Shown here: in pieces, positions 10,660-21,095 of the stretch
Layout of the letters: each line of letters opens with the position of its first letter
Numbering within the stretch: the stretch's first letter is position 1
Source: Massospora cicadina
Lineage: Eukaryota > Entomophthoromycota > Entomophthoromycetes > Entomophthorales > Entomophthoraceae
Assembly: GCA_022478985.1 (NCBI GenBank)
Contig: JAKSZP010008017.1
Span: 62,001 to 126,000 of the forward strand
Direction of reading: 5' to 3'
Length of the DNA: 64,000 nucleotides
The notes under the pieces: generated by a model
Told to the model about the DNA's origin: nothing
What the model saw: the letters and a program-made list of their open reading frames with translations, nothing else
Database searches by the model: none
Position numbers and translations under genes: made by a program

Positions 10660-11720
10660 GAATTTTTGCCCATCTTTCCAGCTTCCTAGGTTATCTGCTG
10701 GTTTGCTAGGGGATAAGTCCCGCTAGCAAATGAATTGTATATTGGTTGACCTTGATTTTGGGGTAATAATTTTTGGGGGGTTGGTAATTTTCCAGGTTTG
10801 GATCCTTTATCAATCCTTGCAAATGCTTAAGATCACGTTGGCAGAGTAGCTGACAAATTTGGGGCATCTGATAGTTGATAATTGATTAACTATAAGGTGT
10901 ATAAATTGGGATTAATTATATTACATCACTGACTGATTGGAATTCAATCAGCAGTTGTAAGGCAAGTGATGCAGCCTGCAACTAGAAAATCAATCAGTTG
11001 TTTGAGATTTGCTATAATAGGTAAAGAATCCCATTACCTAATCAGGTCGCTAGCCAAATATGGTTGGTTCTTTTTGATTAAGCAAAAACATTAGGGATTG
11101 TTTTCTGCCCCTTTAGTTTTCTGGTCTTTGGGATGTCCGATGGAGGAATCTCCTTACCATATGGAGAAGACCATTGAAGATAGAGATGTCATAGGTAAAT
11201 TCAATGAAAATGGCTGCCGTTTCATGGCTGAGGCATCAACCAAGGATTTGGGCGCCGAATTCCCCTATAAATTCCCTAGCAATTTTTACCAATAAAGTAG
11301 ATTTGTACAATTACAACTAGCATTAATAGTTTTATTCAACTTCAGTTTTCGTTGTAGTACAATAACTGGGGACTCTTTTGTGTGGATAAAGAAGAAGTAT
11401 TGGATATCCTTAGAAGAGATGTAGATCTTTGACATAGATCTCCGCTGACTAAGCATGATGGAACTAAGGCTGAGAACCTCTGAATCTGAAAGTGGATTAA
11501 ATTCAGTCCGTTAAAAAAGAGGTCAGTAATTATTAAATCAGTAATTCATAGATTATTCAATGTTTAGCATTGGATCATCTCTGGTTTATTTATTCAACTA
11601 TGGATATAGTCAGCATATCATTATCGCTCACATATTTCTATCAAGCAACGTGAATCATGCACATAAATGACTCATGTAGTTAAATTTTGGGAACAATCAG
11701 CAAAAACCCAGATTTTAACA
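10660..11720 (+). repeat. LTR of a Ty3/Gypsy-like element (same family as solo LTR 40,806-41,883)
   Basis: Collinear by eye with 40,806-41,883. Shared landmarks are tttttgccca, 'attggttgaccttgattttggggtaa', 'catcactgactgattgg', 'gcctgcaactagaaaat', 'ccaaatatggttggttc', and 'ctatcaagcaacg'. It ends ...ttttaaca two bases before a PBS at 11,723, as expected for a 5' LTR. The 65-codon frame at 11,098-11,295 is not conserved as protein in the other copy. Confidence 0.75.
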
Positions 11721-11722
11721 TT

Positions 11723-11740
11723 TGGTGCTCACTACAGGGG
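11723..11740 (+). promoter_or_regulatory. Primer-binding site tggtgctcactacagggg
   Basis: It begins TGG (complement of tRNA CCA-3') immediately after the LTR. The identical string follows a different LTR at 14,020, and a near copy adjoins a third at about 57,783-57,801 on the minus strand. The primer would be a tRNA whose 3' end reads CCCCUGUAGUGAGCACCA; I cannot name the isotype. Confidence 0.75.
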
Positions 11741-13455
11741 TTAGTTGAGTATGATAAGCCAATCTACGATGTCTCATAAGGGAGAATTAAGAAAGCTATG
11801 GACAAAATTGGCAACCATCAATAAGAACGCCTTAATTTCAGCCAATCATAGGGAATTTGCTGTCCTAGAGGAGAGTCACTAAGATTGAGGAAGGAGTAGA
11901 AGAAGTTTTCAATTCCAATAATGAGTTACTAGGAAAAGTAACGTCATTAAAGAAGAAAGAAGGAGATTTAGTCAAAGAAGTTCATTTAAGAATGAAACGA
12001 GAAGCAGATCACATTTATTTGTGCTCACTCATCTCAGGCATGGAATTACTAGTGAAAAAAGTCAATAATATGAAGAATCAGAAAAAATTGTGATTTTATG
12101 TGGTGACTAATGCCAAAGATAAGACTTCAAGAACTCCGGATGGGAAGTCAATAACACCTAGGAATATACTGTCAGCATTTGCTACCATTTTGGAGATAAC
12201 CACTGAGATTAATCCTATAGTCAGTTAGGTAGCTGAGACAAGAGTTGTGGTTAGAGAAAGTTCAGAGGGATTCAAAGCCACTCCAAAAATACCATATTTC
12301 ATAAGGATAATGCTCCTGCATTCTTCCACCTGTTCAATATGACTATGTTTGGGTATGGCAACAGACAAAAATCTTTGACAAACATGAACTAATTGGATAC
12401 AGACTGTCAAAAGTTGATGTTACCTCATTTAGATGAAGACAGCTGGTCTTATTTGGAGGCCAAGGCTGCATTAATAAAGGAGTTTGGAAGCCCTACGAGT
12501 GTGTCAAAATGCAAGCAAGAATTTATGGGGATCCAATTCATAAAAGACGAGACCTTGGAGACTTTCGCTAAATAATATTATCAAGAATCACAGATTCTGG
12601 TTGGATGGAAGTCTTGACCAATTTCAATGCATAGATCGTGTTACAAGTGGCTCTTTGGCCTTATCATGATTTACTTCAAATGAGGTTGTCCGCATTGGTT
12701 ACCAAAATAAACACCTCCCAAATGATGGATCTCTTTAAGATTCTAGAAACCATGTTTGTGGCCCTTATCCAAAGCCTCAAGCCTAGTTCAGTTAGGAATT
12801 TGAATCCCACTGAATTGACCAAACCTGCTAAGGAATAACCTAATTGAACAATAAAGGAAATAAACCTGAGGGGTTTAAATAGACAGACAAGATTAACATG
12901 CGCTGTCACCAGTGTGGAAGGAAGGACCACTTTGCTGCTCAGTGCTTCAGCAAGAAGCCTAAGGAGAAAATCAATGTGGTCCAGAAAATGAGGCCAAACC
13001 TGCACAGGAGTCAGTAGAAGGGCCTGCAGCCTAGATGGGGAACAGTTAGGGCCTTGGTTAAACCCATTACTCTCAATATCCTAAATGAGAACATTGACAT
13101 CTGTGATCTGTTTGTTGACAATGCCGCACAGGACCAGCTTTATCAAGTGGTTAATTTAGTCATCTATACTGTAACCAGAGTCGGAGCAAAGGAGATTCAC
13201 CCCAAAATAATCAAGGGAGGTTGATTTCCCATACGTGCACCAGTTAGCAGCAAGATTAGATCTGCTGAGAATCTGGATGATCTAGATAAGATCAAATTAT
13301 ATGAAGCAAATCTGTCAATCCCCCTAAGCGCAATTAAGGATCTTTTCCTGATCTCTCAGCGCAAATAATTCACACCTGAAATTCAGAAAAAGTGCCACTA
13401 TAGATTCAGTAAATGCTATTTTGCACTACTAAGGTGTATGTATATTGATGTCATG
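11741..13455 (+). pseudogene. Ty3/Gypsy gag (capsid remnant plus CCHC knuckle), truncated
   Basis: Follows the LTR and PBS directly. At 12,393-12,575 a frame of 60 codons has retrotransposon Gag features (LMLPHLDEDSWSYLEAK, then a LIKEFG helix and FMGIQF). At about 12,898-12,945 there is an intact zinc knuckle, CHQCGRKDHFAAQC (C-X2-C-X4-H-X4-C), followed by a basic tail. About 13,085-13,170 reads ICDLFVDNAAQDQ, which could be a worn aspartic-protease start, though the D-T/S-G triad is not there. The coding is broken by many stops. The element is interrupted at about 13,455 by another LTR, and I did not find its pol with confidence. Confidence 0.65.
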
Positions 13456-13459
13456 ATTC

Positions 13460-14018
13460 TGATATGACTAGATGATAATTGTGGGGCAGCAGGACAGAAT
13501 CTGCCAAACATAATATCAGTTACGATTATTTGAGTGCCTTGAGATGAGGCGATATTGGGATAACGGGTTTTTATTGGATATAATGGGTTTTATTGGATCG
13601 TCTCTATATAAGGTGATAAGGCAATAAGGCCATGTCAATATTTGATGAATATGAAGCAAATCACCTACAATTAGGGTGACAGAGGATTAGTGAATAATAA
13701 GATAAATTTGAGGAAGAATTAGAGGAATAGAATAGCCCAAGCCATGAGAAGCAGTATTGCCTAAAGCCGCTGTATATAAGTGAGATGGGCGATTGAGGAA
13801 AGAAGGGTTTTTTAGTGTAAAAGAGATGGGCCAGCGAAAGATAGCTGTATTTATAAAAATAAATAAAGATTCAGTTAGGGCAATTGCTCCTATTTTAAGT
13901 ATATTTTCAAGTGTGGCCAAAAGACCAACAATCCCCACATTATCCATCTGTTGCTCAGTGGGTTTGACCTGTGCAAATAACCTGAAGGATCTTAGCAATA
14001 CCATCCAAAATTATAACA
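13460..14018 (+). repeat. 5' LTR of second Ty3/Gypsy family (same family as LTRs at 51,935 and 57,803)
   Basis: It begins tgatatgactagatgat, matching the minus-strand start tgatatgactgga of the LTRs of the element at 51,935-58,374. It ends ttataaca one base before the PBS. Its length of about 559 bp agrees with about 569 bp for the other two LTRs. The bases attc precede tgatatg in all three, so the true boundary may lie a few bases earlier. Confidence 0.72.
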
Positions 14019-14019
14019 G

Positions 14020-14038
14020 TGGTGCTCACTACAGGGGG
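14020..14038 (+). promoter_or_regulatory. Primer-binding site next to LTR
   Basis: tggtgctcactacaggggg directly follows the LTR end. It is followed by cccattgatcaacc, which also resembles the start of the internal region of the related minus-strand element around 57,780. Confidence 0.78.
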
Positions 14039-14039
14039 C

Positions 14040-15535
14040 CCATTGATCAACCACCTAACACTCTGGAACTCCAGTCGCCAGATATGACTTACCCAAGCTG
14101 TGTTGTTGGGGAGTCTTCCTGGAACACTGCACCAGCTGGATATGAGGATCTCAAAGTTACCCTAGATGCGCTACTCAAAAACCAAGATGAACTTCTTCAA
14201 GAACGAGATGCTTGTCATGCACCAAATTGATATTACGTTCAGCCAAATGCAAATCTTGGGACTACAAAACAAAGAACTCGATGAACAATTGAATGATACC
14301 ACCGAGTGGCTGCAGTGTGCAGAATGATGATTGACCAATACTGCTCAGTCTTTTCTCGCTGGGATAATGATGACTATCAAGAAGAGGCATCATACATGGA
14401 GGAATATGATGCTGGTTGAAGCTACTACACCCAAGATGGTAGTACCAGATATGCATATGAGTTGGAACAACACCTCCCTCAAGTAATGGCGGTAACACCC
14501 ACAGCAGAAGGTCATGCTACCCCTGAAGCGGTAGACCTTCCAACTTCCGATAATCCAGCTCCTCATTGAGAATCCACTTTAGGATCTCAGTCTGTTCCTC
14601 AGTATGGACCAAAACCCTATGAACGGGATAAGGTAGTTAATATCAAAAAATTACCTTCATTTGACTGCAACAGGAACATTCATGGGTTCTTCAAATGGTT
14701 TGAGTTTGCGGCAGAAGGAGCCTCTGATAGATGGAAGGCTAAGTTGTTAATATATGCCTTGGATGTAGGAAGCGCCAACCAGGTCACCTGTTACCTCCCA
14801 AGTAGTTCTGTCACCTATAAGGATATAAAGGATACCATACTCCGCCTGTTTGGGGGAAACTCAAAGATGTCGCAGCGGAAAGCAGAATTCTTAATGATCA
14901 GATTCTGTCAAAATGAGACTCTCCTAGAGTTCTCAGATCAATTCACAACAGAAGCCCATGTACTAATTGAGCTGGGTACTTAGTGGAAGCCAATGTATGC
15001 ATTGCCATGTCCTCCATGGTGAAGCTATATCTTGAAATTTCCAATTTTATTTCGCTGCTTCTGGATGATGATGTACCTCTTCTTAAGATTGTACAGTTTT
15101 TGCGTCATGTATCCCCTAACTTTCCTCCACCAAATACGTAATGAAAGACTACTGCTGCTACTGCACCCTCTTATTCAGGAGAATACTATTGTCCACCTCC
15201 AGCTCCGATTAGTAATCCTTGGCCTTTCTATAACTCTGCGCCTCATCCTCGGCTGAATTATACTCAACAGTTCAATCAGCATCAATGGGCTGGCCATGAA
15301 AACTGTCAGTAATTCAGTTATTGATCAGGACTCAACTATGCCAACCATCAACAATCAGCTTACCGACCTGGGGCTGGTTATGCAGAATGATCTTAAACTT
15401 TTTGGTCTAAACCTGCATATGATAATCAAGGACGTGGCTCTTATGGGGTTAACTGCTACAAATGCGGTCACCCTGGTCATTTGGCAAAATTCTGCCATAA
15501 ACCCCATGTGAACTACTTACACTAAGATCAATACT
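14040..15535 (+). pseudogene. Ty3/Gypsy gag, second family
   Basis: A long gag broken into frames at about 14,030-14,230, 14,600-14,983 and 15,296-15,520. The part at 14,744-14,983 reads like a Gag capsid domain (AKLLIYALDVGSANQVTCYL just before and within it, later RLFGGNSKMSQRKAEF). At about 15,453-15,505 a zinc knuckle CYKCGHPGHLAKFC lies partly out of frame. Its minus-strand relative at about 56,825-56,870 has CFECGHHGHLE. The family is therefore present twice in the window in opposite orientations. Gag packages the element RNA in virus-like particles. Confidence 0.68.
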
Positions 15536-16243
15536 ATCAGGGAAAAGATGGAGCGGAGTAGAGATGGGACCCTCTACCTCTGCAATACCCACTCAAAACG
15601 TCCCTGAATCAAAAGTAGTATACCCTGCGAGAGTCCCTCAGTACATTGACGGAATTTCTATCAGCAGCTGGTTGGAATAAAAATGTAGTAACCTGAGTTC
15701 AAGCCAAGGCAGCGACAGAAGAAGAATCCCCCAAAAAACCGAAGCCATATGCCTGTAAAATGCTTGAACAAGCTTCCTTGGACCAACTTGATCCTGCCGC
15801 AGATGCGCCAACTCTGAAAGGAGTAAACGTCGCCCTTCTGGTAGATGTCATTGTCAAAGAATACCCCCAAGTCTGTGAAATATAGTTTTTCTTGGGAAAA
15901 GAGAGCCCATAAATGTTAATGTATTAAACAGTCAATATTCTTCTTATTCTGAGTGTACATACTGTGATATTTTTGTAGCAAAAAATAGAGTTCACGCTAT
16001 AATAGATACTGGTGCTCCAGACAACATAGTGTCCACTAAATTAATGGCAAAATTGGCGTTGAAACTGATGTGGACCATCAAATAATTTATGGAATTGCTG
16101 GAGCTGTAAGCACTGTCTCTGAGGGGGCTTATAGTGCGCTACCCTGCGCTTTGGGTCCATTGTCATAGTAGCCTTAGCAATTGTGCTACTGAATGAAAAC
16201 TATGACCTTTTAACTAGGACTGCTTTCCTGCGCCATTTTGTGT
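15536..16243 (+). pseudogene. Aspartic protease region of the same Ty3/Gypsy element, truncated
   Basis: Around 15,900-16,240 one frame reads HAIIDTGAPDNIVSTKLMAK, the DTGA catalytic motif of a retropepsin. It is followed by LALKLMW and, after a frameshift, GSIVIVALAIVLLNENYDLL. The minus-strand relative at 55,716-55,943 encodes the equivalent GAPINIVATKLVAK and SNYNLLIG. Protease matures Gag-Pol. Homology ends near 16,243, where a GC-rich block begins. The expected RT, RNase H and integrase of this family do not follow, so the element is truncated or interrupted. Confidence 0.7.
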
Positions 16244-16618
16244 AATGGACGGGGCTCCCAAGGCCAGCATGCCACCAGCCCTAAACCACCACCCCCATAT
16301 GTGGCCGTACCAACTCTGAATGGTCCTGTACAATTGGATGCCTTGCTGGGCATACCAGGCTGAGGTGCGGTGCACCAGCCTTTGTTACCTTGGGCCCCTG
16401 GGCCGAGGTGCATCCCTACAGCCTCTATCACCTTGAGGTTGCCCAGCCGAGGTGCAGTCAACTGTCCTCTGTTGACTCAGGCCACTCTGGCTCCTTCCCC
16501 TCTCACCAGGGCAAGGCCACTCTCAAAAGGATTACAGTGTGTCCACCCCTTCTCCTCTCCTCCTCATCGAACTGCCATCTGCACCCCTGATACTGTTTTA
16601 AATAAATAAAATTAAATA
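16244..16618 (+). mobile_element. GC-rich SINE-like block with A/T tail
   Basis: About 370 bp, strikingly GC-rich against its AT-rich surroundings. It starts where protease homology stops and ends in a taaataaataaaattaaataaaa tail. Inside, the motif gaggtgc recurs at about 16,361, 16,403 and 16,450 in similar contexts (ctgaggtgcggtg, ccgaggtgcatcc, ccgaggtgcagtc). The layout is that of a retroposed non-coding element. I could not find a TSD, and no clear pol III boxes are visible on the plus strand. The frames of 66-83 codons here have no recognisable domains. Only one copy lies in the window. Confidence 0.4.
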
Positions 16619-16840
16619 AAACTTTAAATCCAGTGAATAGCAGCCTTTATTGGGAGTAGAATCGAAGTCAGAATAGAATTCCAAAGTGAGGTCTAACGGG
16701 GCTGACCTTACTTTGAAATACTTCTTAAAAAGTCTAAATGAATTGTAGGTAATGAGGGACGCAAAAGCCTCTGGAATTGATGGCATCCAGGCAACTCGAC
16801 GGAAAATTGGAGGGTAACCTCAGAACAAACAACCAATCAA
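16619..16840 (+). pseudogene. Possible LINE reverse-transcriptase fragment
   Basis: The plus frame reads VMRDAKASGIDGIQ near 16,752-16,793. This resembles the R/K-A-P/S-G-x-D-G-I-P motif near the start of non-LTR reverse transcriptases (the complete LINE at 27,490-27,720 has PGPDGIPYEFYK). Upstream residues in this frame (ADLTLKYFLKSLNEL) are compatible. The piece is short and the flanks are unrelated, so the call is weak. Confidence 0.35.
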
Positions 16841-16899
16841 ATAAATAATTTATTTTTTTTCTGTTATTGACACTAATAGGAAGAACCTACTCAGAATAA

Positions 16900-18300
16900 C
16901 GGAATTGCAACCATTGATGCACACAAATCTCATAAACCCACCTTATGAGATTCATGTAACAATTGTCGATTGTTACAGTAAGGATGTCCAGAGGTACATG
17001 CAGAAGTGTTTGGTATGCATGAGGTCGAAGCCATCATGGAAACTGCCATTGGGTAAGTTGAATCTGCTGCTGATACCATGAGCCACTTGGAGTTTGATCA
17101 GTGTCAATTTCATCATGGGACTCCCAAAGTTGCAGGGAAGGACGCAGTTATGGTGGTCATAGATACACTTACCAAATATGCTGAGTTCTTCCCATGTACT
17201 TGGAGTTTTCAGAAAAGTAGGCGGTGAGGATTTTCATTGATGAGGTGTTCTCCTGACATGGGTTACCTGAGGAGATCATTTCAGATCAGGGGCCACAATT
17301 TATTTCAAAATTCTGGTCTAGTCTACTGAAAAATTTGGAAATCAGGCATGGCTGGTCCTTGGCGTACCATCTACAATATGATGGACAAATGGAGAGGGTG
17401 AATCAGATACTTGAGCTGTATCTCCAGTGTTATGTGTTCAATTGACAGGATGGCTGGGTTTTGTAGGCTTGGATGGCCCAGTTCGCTTAAAACAATCCTC
17501 CTCAGTCCTCAACAGTGATGTCGCCATTTTTTGTGAATCATGGTCTCAACCCCAGATCAAATGGGGGATCTGTGGGTGGAGTATTTCAGGGGGCAGATGA
17601 AATGGTGCGCACCTTGTCATATATTGGGAAGAAGTTAAGGGGGAACTTGGAGCAGGCAGTATCTCATCAGAAGTGACATGCAATCAATGAAGGGTGCCAG
17701 ATCCAACGTTTGAGTTTGGGGGACTGGGTATTGGTGGCAGCTAAGAACTATGCTTTCCTAGTCAAGAGTCAAAAGATGGGTCCAAAGTTTTTGGGCCCAT
17801 ACCAGATCATCCAAGCCATTAATCAGGTCACCTTTGAGTTAAGTTTTCCAGTAGGTTCCAGAGAGCATCTGGTGATTCATGCTTCCCAGCTACAGGCATT
17901 CAGGGGAGTGGGTCTGGAGCGTCCAGGACTGCTGAACCCTAGGGAAGGTGAGGTGCCAGAATAAAAGTTGGAACGGATACTGGATGCTAAATGGGTGAAA
18001 GGCTGGCAACATCTGCTGGTAAAGTGGAAGGACTATCTGTTGGAGGAGGCGACGCGGCAGATGAAGGAGGATTGTGCACGGTGCCCAGAGAGGGTCCAAG
18101 AGTTTTGGTCTTTACAATGGGGTGATGTAATGTATCAGGAGGCACCTGATACATATATTGTTTCAGATCAAGCGGTGTCCAATATGAATGTGGCCCTGAT
18201 TGAATGGGCATTGAACTTGGTAAGGTCAGAGCTGAGAAAATTCGCCATACCAAACCCAACTCACATCCATCGAATGATGATGGGCTTATGCATGGCATGA
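16900..18300 (+). pseudogene. Chromovirus integrase with C-terminal chromodomain
   Basis: Frames shift repeatedly but the order is clear. First comes a zinc-binding end with CLVC (about 16,990-17,020). The DDE core follows, with VNFIMGLPK (first Asp replaced by Asn), VVIDTLTKYAEFFPC, then HGLPEEIISDQGPQFISKFW (about 17,257-17,318) and DGQMERVNQILE. The integrase C-terminal GPY-type module is at 17,710-17,964 (GDWVLVA, KMGPKFLGPYQII). Last is a chromodomain at about 17,965-18,100 with ERILDAKWVKG and LLVKWKDYLLEEAT. Chromodomains steer such elements to marked chromatin. The motifs match the integrase split at 48,125/60,497. The matching RT is not visible upstream, so this is a remnant. Confidence 0.8.
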
Positions 18301-18409
18301 ATGGTGATACGGTGGGATGGGGAATCTTTTCTAACAATATATTGGTCAGGGCTTGAAAGAGCTTAACCAAAAGAAAGGCTTATTCCATACTAACCGTGCA
18401 CTATTTAGG

Positions 18410-19500
18410 GGAGGACATCGCAGCCCTGAAGGGCAGTTGCATTTTCTATAAGGAAAAATGAAATTAAATAAATAATAATTTGTTGGCTTAAAGAAAAATA
18501 TAAATTTTATTTAATAATTATAAGCGGATTGGATCAGAACTATGAGCTCAACCAGTGATCCTGGTGTGTTGTTGGCATCATTCTCAGCCCTTTCCTAGTC
18601 CCAGATTCTGTTTTTAATGTGCAGCGTCATGGGAACAGTGGTACGAGAATATGTGGCAATGATGAGACATGGTGTTCAGGTTTGGGGATGGGCTTCTGCA
18701 GGCCTGTCACTGGTATGGTCAGTAACCTAGCTCTTACTGCCCAATTTGTTCATGGCATAAAGGTGTAAACCCACCCGTTACAATGGCGCAGTCCAAATTC
18801 AGAGTTGGATTAGATCATTATAACTTTTTGAAATACTGGATTACAATCAAATAATGTAAACATAGTTAAGTAATTTACATTACTGTTATTAGAATTCAAT
18901 AGATAATAACACATTATATGTGGCGTGAGGTGTTTAATGAAATGAGTACAGGAGTAAACACTGGATTCATCTTTGGCTTAATAATAAGATGATATTAGCT
19001 TAGCTCAGGCATTCTTTTTATCTCATCAGCCAGTAGAGCACTAAAGGGCAATTTATTAAGAGCTCATTATTTTGTAGACTTGTTTTTATTATGGGAAATT
19101 GCTTAGTGCTTGAAAATATCAGAGTATTAGTAAATTTGGGCGTTAGTCTTGATAAACCATTAGTAGATAAATGATAACTTTTAATTCAGATCTTAATCCC
19201 ATAAAATATTAAATAGTAAGTATAAACCAATGTCAATATCAATAATAAATAAATTGCCATTGATAAATAAAATGTACCCCAAAGTCAAGGCTTCATCTAG
19301 ATTAGTTAAAGCCCAATAAGGGCAAAACTCAATTTTAATACCCAACATTGAGATAGTGAATATTAATATGGTCTATGAAGTTCCTAGCCTTTAAGAATAC
19401 CATGCGTGGAGGCTTGATTGAAATTTTATCCTACAATAGCTTTATTTTGATTTAACTTTCCCATTAAATGGTGCTTTATTTTCTCCAGGTTTAACTACTT
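18410..19500 (+). repeat. LTR-like repeat following the chromodomain, related to 4,810-5,180
   Basis: A purine run (aggggagga, 18,407-18,415) precedes it, as a polypurine tract would precede a 3' LTR. The middle part is a direct relative of the block near 4,810-5,180. I could not fix exact ends or find the matching 5' LTR. It has no coding capacity. Confidence 0.5.
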
Positions 19501-19685
19501 CAATTAAATACTTTATTACACTGCTATAAGAATTGAAAGTTAATCTTTGGAGTAGACAATAAAATTGACATTAAAAACAATCCTTTATTAAAATTTTCTC
19601 TCTCATTGCAAACACTTTTGCAACAAATTCAATTCAAGTTTAGGTAAAGTTTAAGAATCTCATTGAGGAGATTAGTTGGCGCCCA

Positions 19686-21090
19686 ATGTTAGGGAGAAGT
19701 TGGGCGAGTAAAGTCAAGGGCACAGGTGTCGGCCCTGCATCATCTAAATTTCGCAAATCCCCCAGCAAGCCTAGGGGAATAGATAAACTTAATAAAAAAA
19801 CCAGCAGTTACCATTTCTCCAGAAATTTTAACTTGGCAAGCACGTTGCAACCAGTACATCAATACGCCGCACTCTCAACCACTTTTGTTGGTGGAACATG
19901 GGGTGCAGGTATTCCTGGATGTTCAGATAACGGCGCTTTGGGAGAAGTTTTGTGGGGATGTACACAAACATTTCCTGACTATGGTGTATGTCGCACCCCA
20001 TTCCATGCCATGTGGTTGGCTGGATCTTGGCTTTGAGATTAAGGAAGCAGTGGATGAAGCCACAAAGGTGTGCATTATAGTTGACCTCCCAGACTGTCAG
20101 TGGGTCTTTAAAACAAAGTGCACCCATTGGACTAGGTTGAATCAAATTTTTATAACTTTTGACTTCCTGCCCACAATGGTCAAGCACACTGTGCTCAAAC
20201 ACCACCTGAAGACTGGGTTTGCCATATATGGCGAAATACAATCTTTTGAAATGCAGCGCTTTATGCTAATGCCAAACCTGTGCACAGGCAAAACGATTGC
20301 AGTCCTAACCCCAGCTGCGGGGATAGTGGAGGATCTAACCCAAATCCCACATAACACTTTTGTTAACATTGATGGGCATTCCACCCAAAATTTCAGGGTC
20401 ACCATAAACAGCTCACCTCCCATCTGCGCATTCTGTAGCGCTTTTGGCCACAAGGCCCACACCTGCCCCATCAAGGAGGGCGTTATAAATCAAGAGATTA
20501 TCTCAGATTAATGGGTGGTGGAGAAGCCCACTATGAACTGAGACACCAAGGCAGCCTTCCCATGGGGAGCGCAAGGCTGCTGCATCCTAGTAAAACCAGT
20601 GTCCCCACAAGAGCGGAAGAAGGCCAAACAGACCCGCAAGGCAGCAGCCAAGGAGGTGGCCAAGACTGCATCCATGATCCCGCCATCCCAGCTCCAGGAG
20701 AACATTGAGACCTTTGCAGTGGAAGCAGCTTATTAATCCCTCGACCAATCAGATTGGGACGCCCAAGCCAATTGGGCCACCCAAGCTGAACACCCAATGG
20801 GCGAGTCAGTTTCACCTGACCAATGCGCCCAAGCATTGATTGGGACCGAGTCAGTCACCAACTTTCCTGCCAATATTCCACCTCCAAGAGATGGTGCACT
20901 GCAAATACACACACCACAAAAAACTCATTCGCAGTGGGGAAAAAAGCGAGGCAAAAGCCAATGTGAACCCAACTGCTAAAGCTAACCACTCTGACAATTA
21001 CTCCATAGCAGCACACACCTGAGGCGCCAACAAGCGCTGTGAAGAAATTGAGAAGGCTGAAGGACTCAGGTGCCCTTCCCCTTGCACCTG
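19686..21090 (+). pseudogene. LINE ORF1 (CCHC RNA-binding protein), copy L1
   Basis: Begins MLGRSWASKVKG at 19,686. A frameshift near 19,900 moves reading to the frame 19,885-20,511, which is open for 208 codons. It includes a basic N-terminal region, a DFLPTMVKHTVLKHHLKTG segment, and an intact knuckle CAFCSAFGHKAHTC (C-X2-C-X4-H-X4-C, 20,425-20,466) followed by PIKEG. After further shifts a Lys/Ala-rich C-terminus appears (EKSEAKANVNPTAKAN near 20,940-20,990). The protein coats the LINE RNA and aids priming. The same knuckle with HKAHACPTKEG occurs in L2, and a third copy is at the left window edge. Confidence 0.82.
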
Positions 21091-21095
21091 AGGTG

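Noticed and set aside
16210..16609. Several overlapping open frames in the GC-rich block (66-83 codons)
   Set aside because: GC-rich sequence has few stops by chance; no frame has a recognisable domain or similarity to neighbours.
19670..19700. ttggcgcccaatgttaggg considered as an LTR primer-binding site
   Set aside because: The same stretch occurs at the 5' UTR of both complete LINEs just before ORF1, and no LTR adjoins it; it belongs to the LINE.
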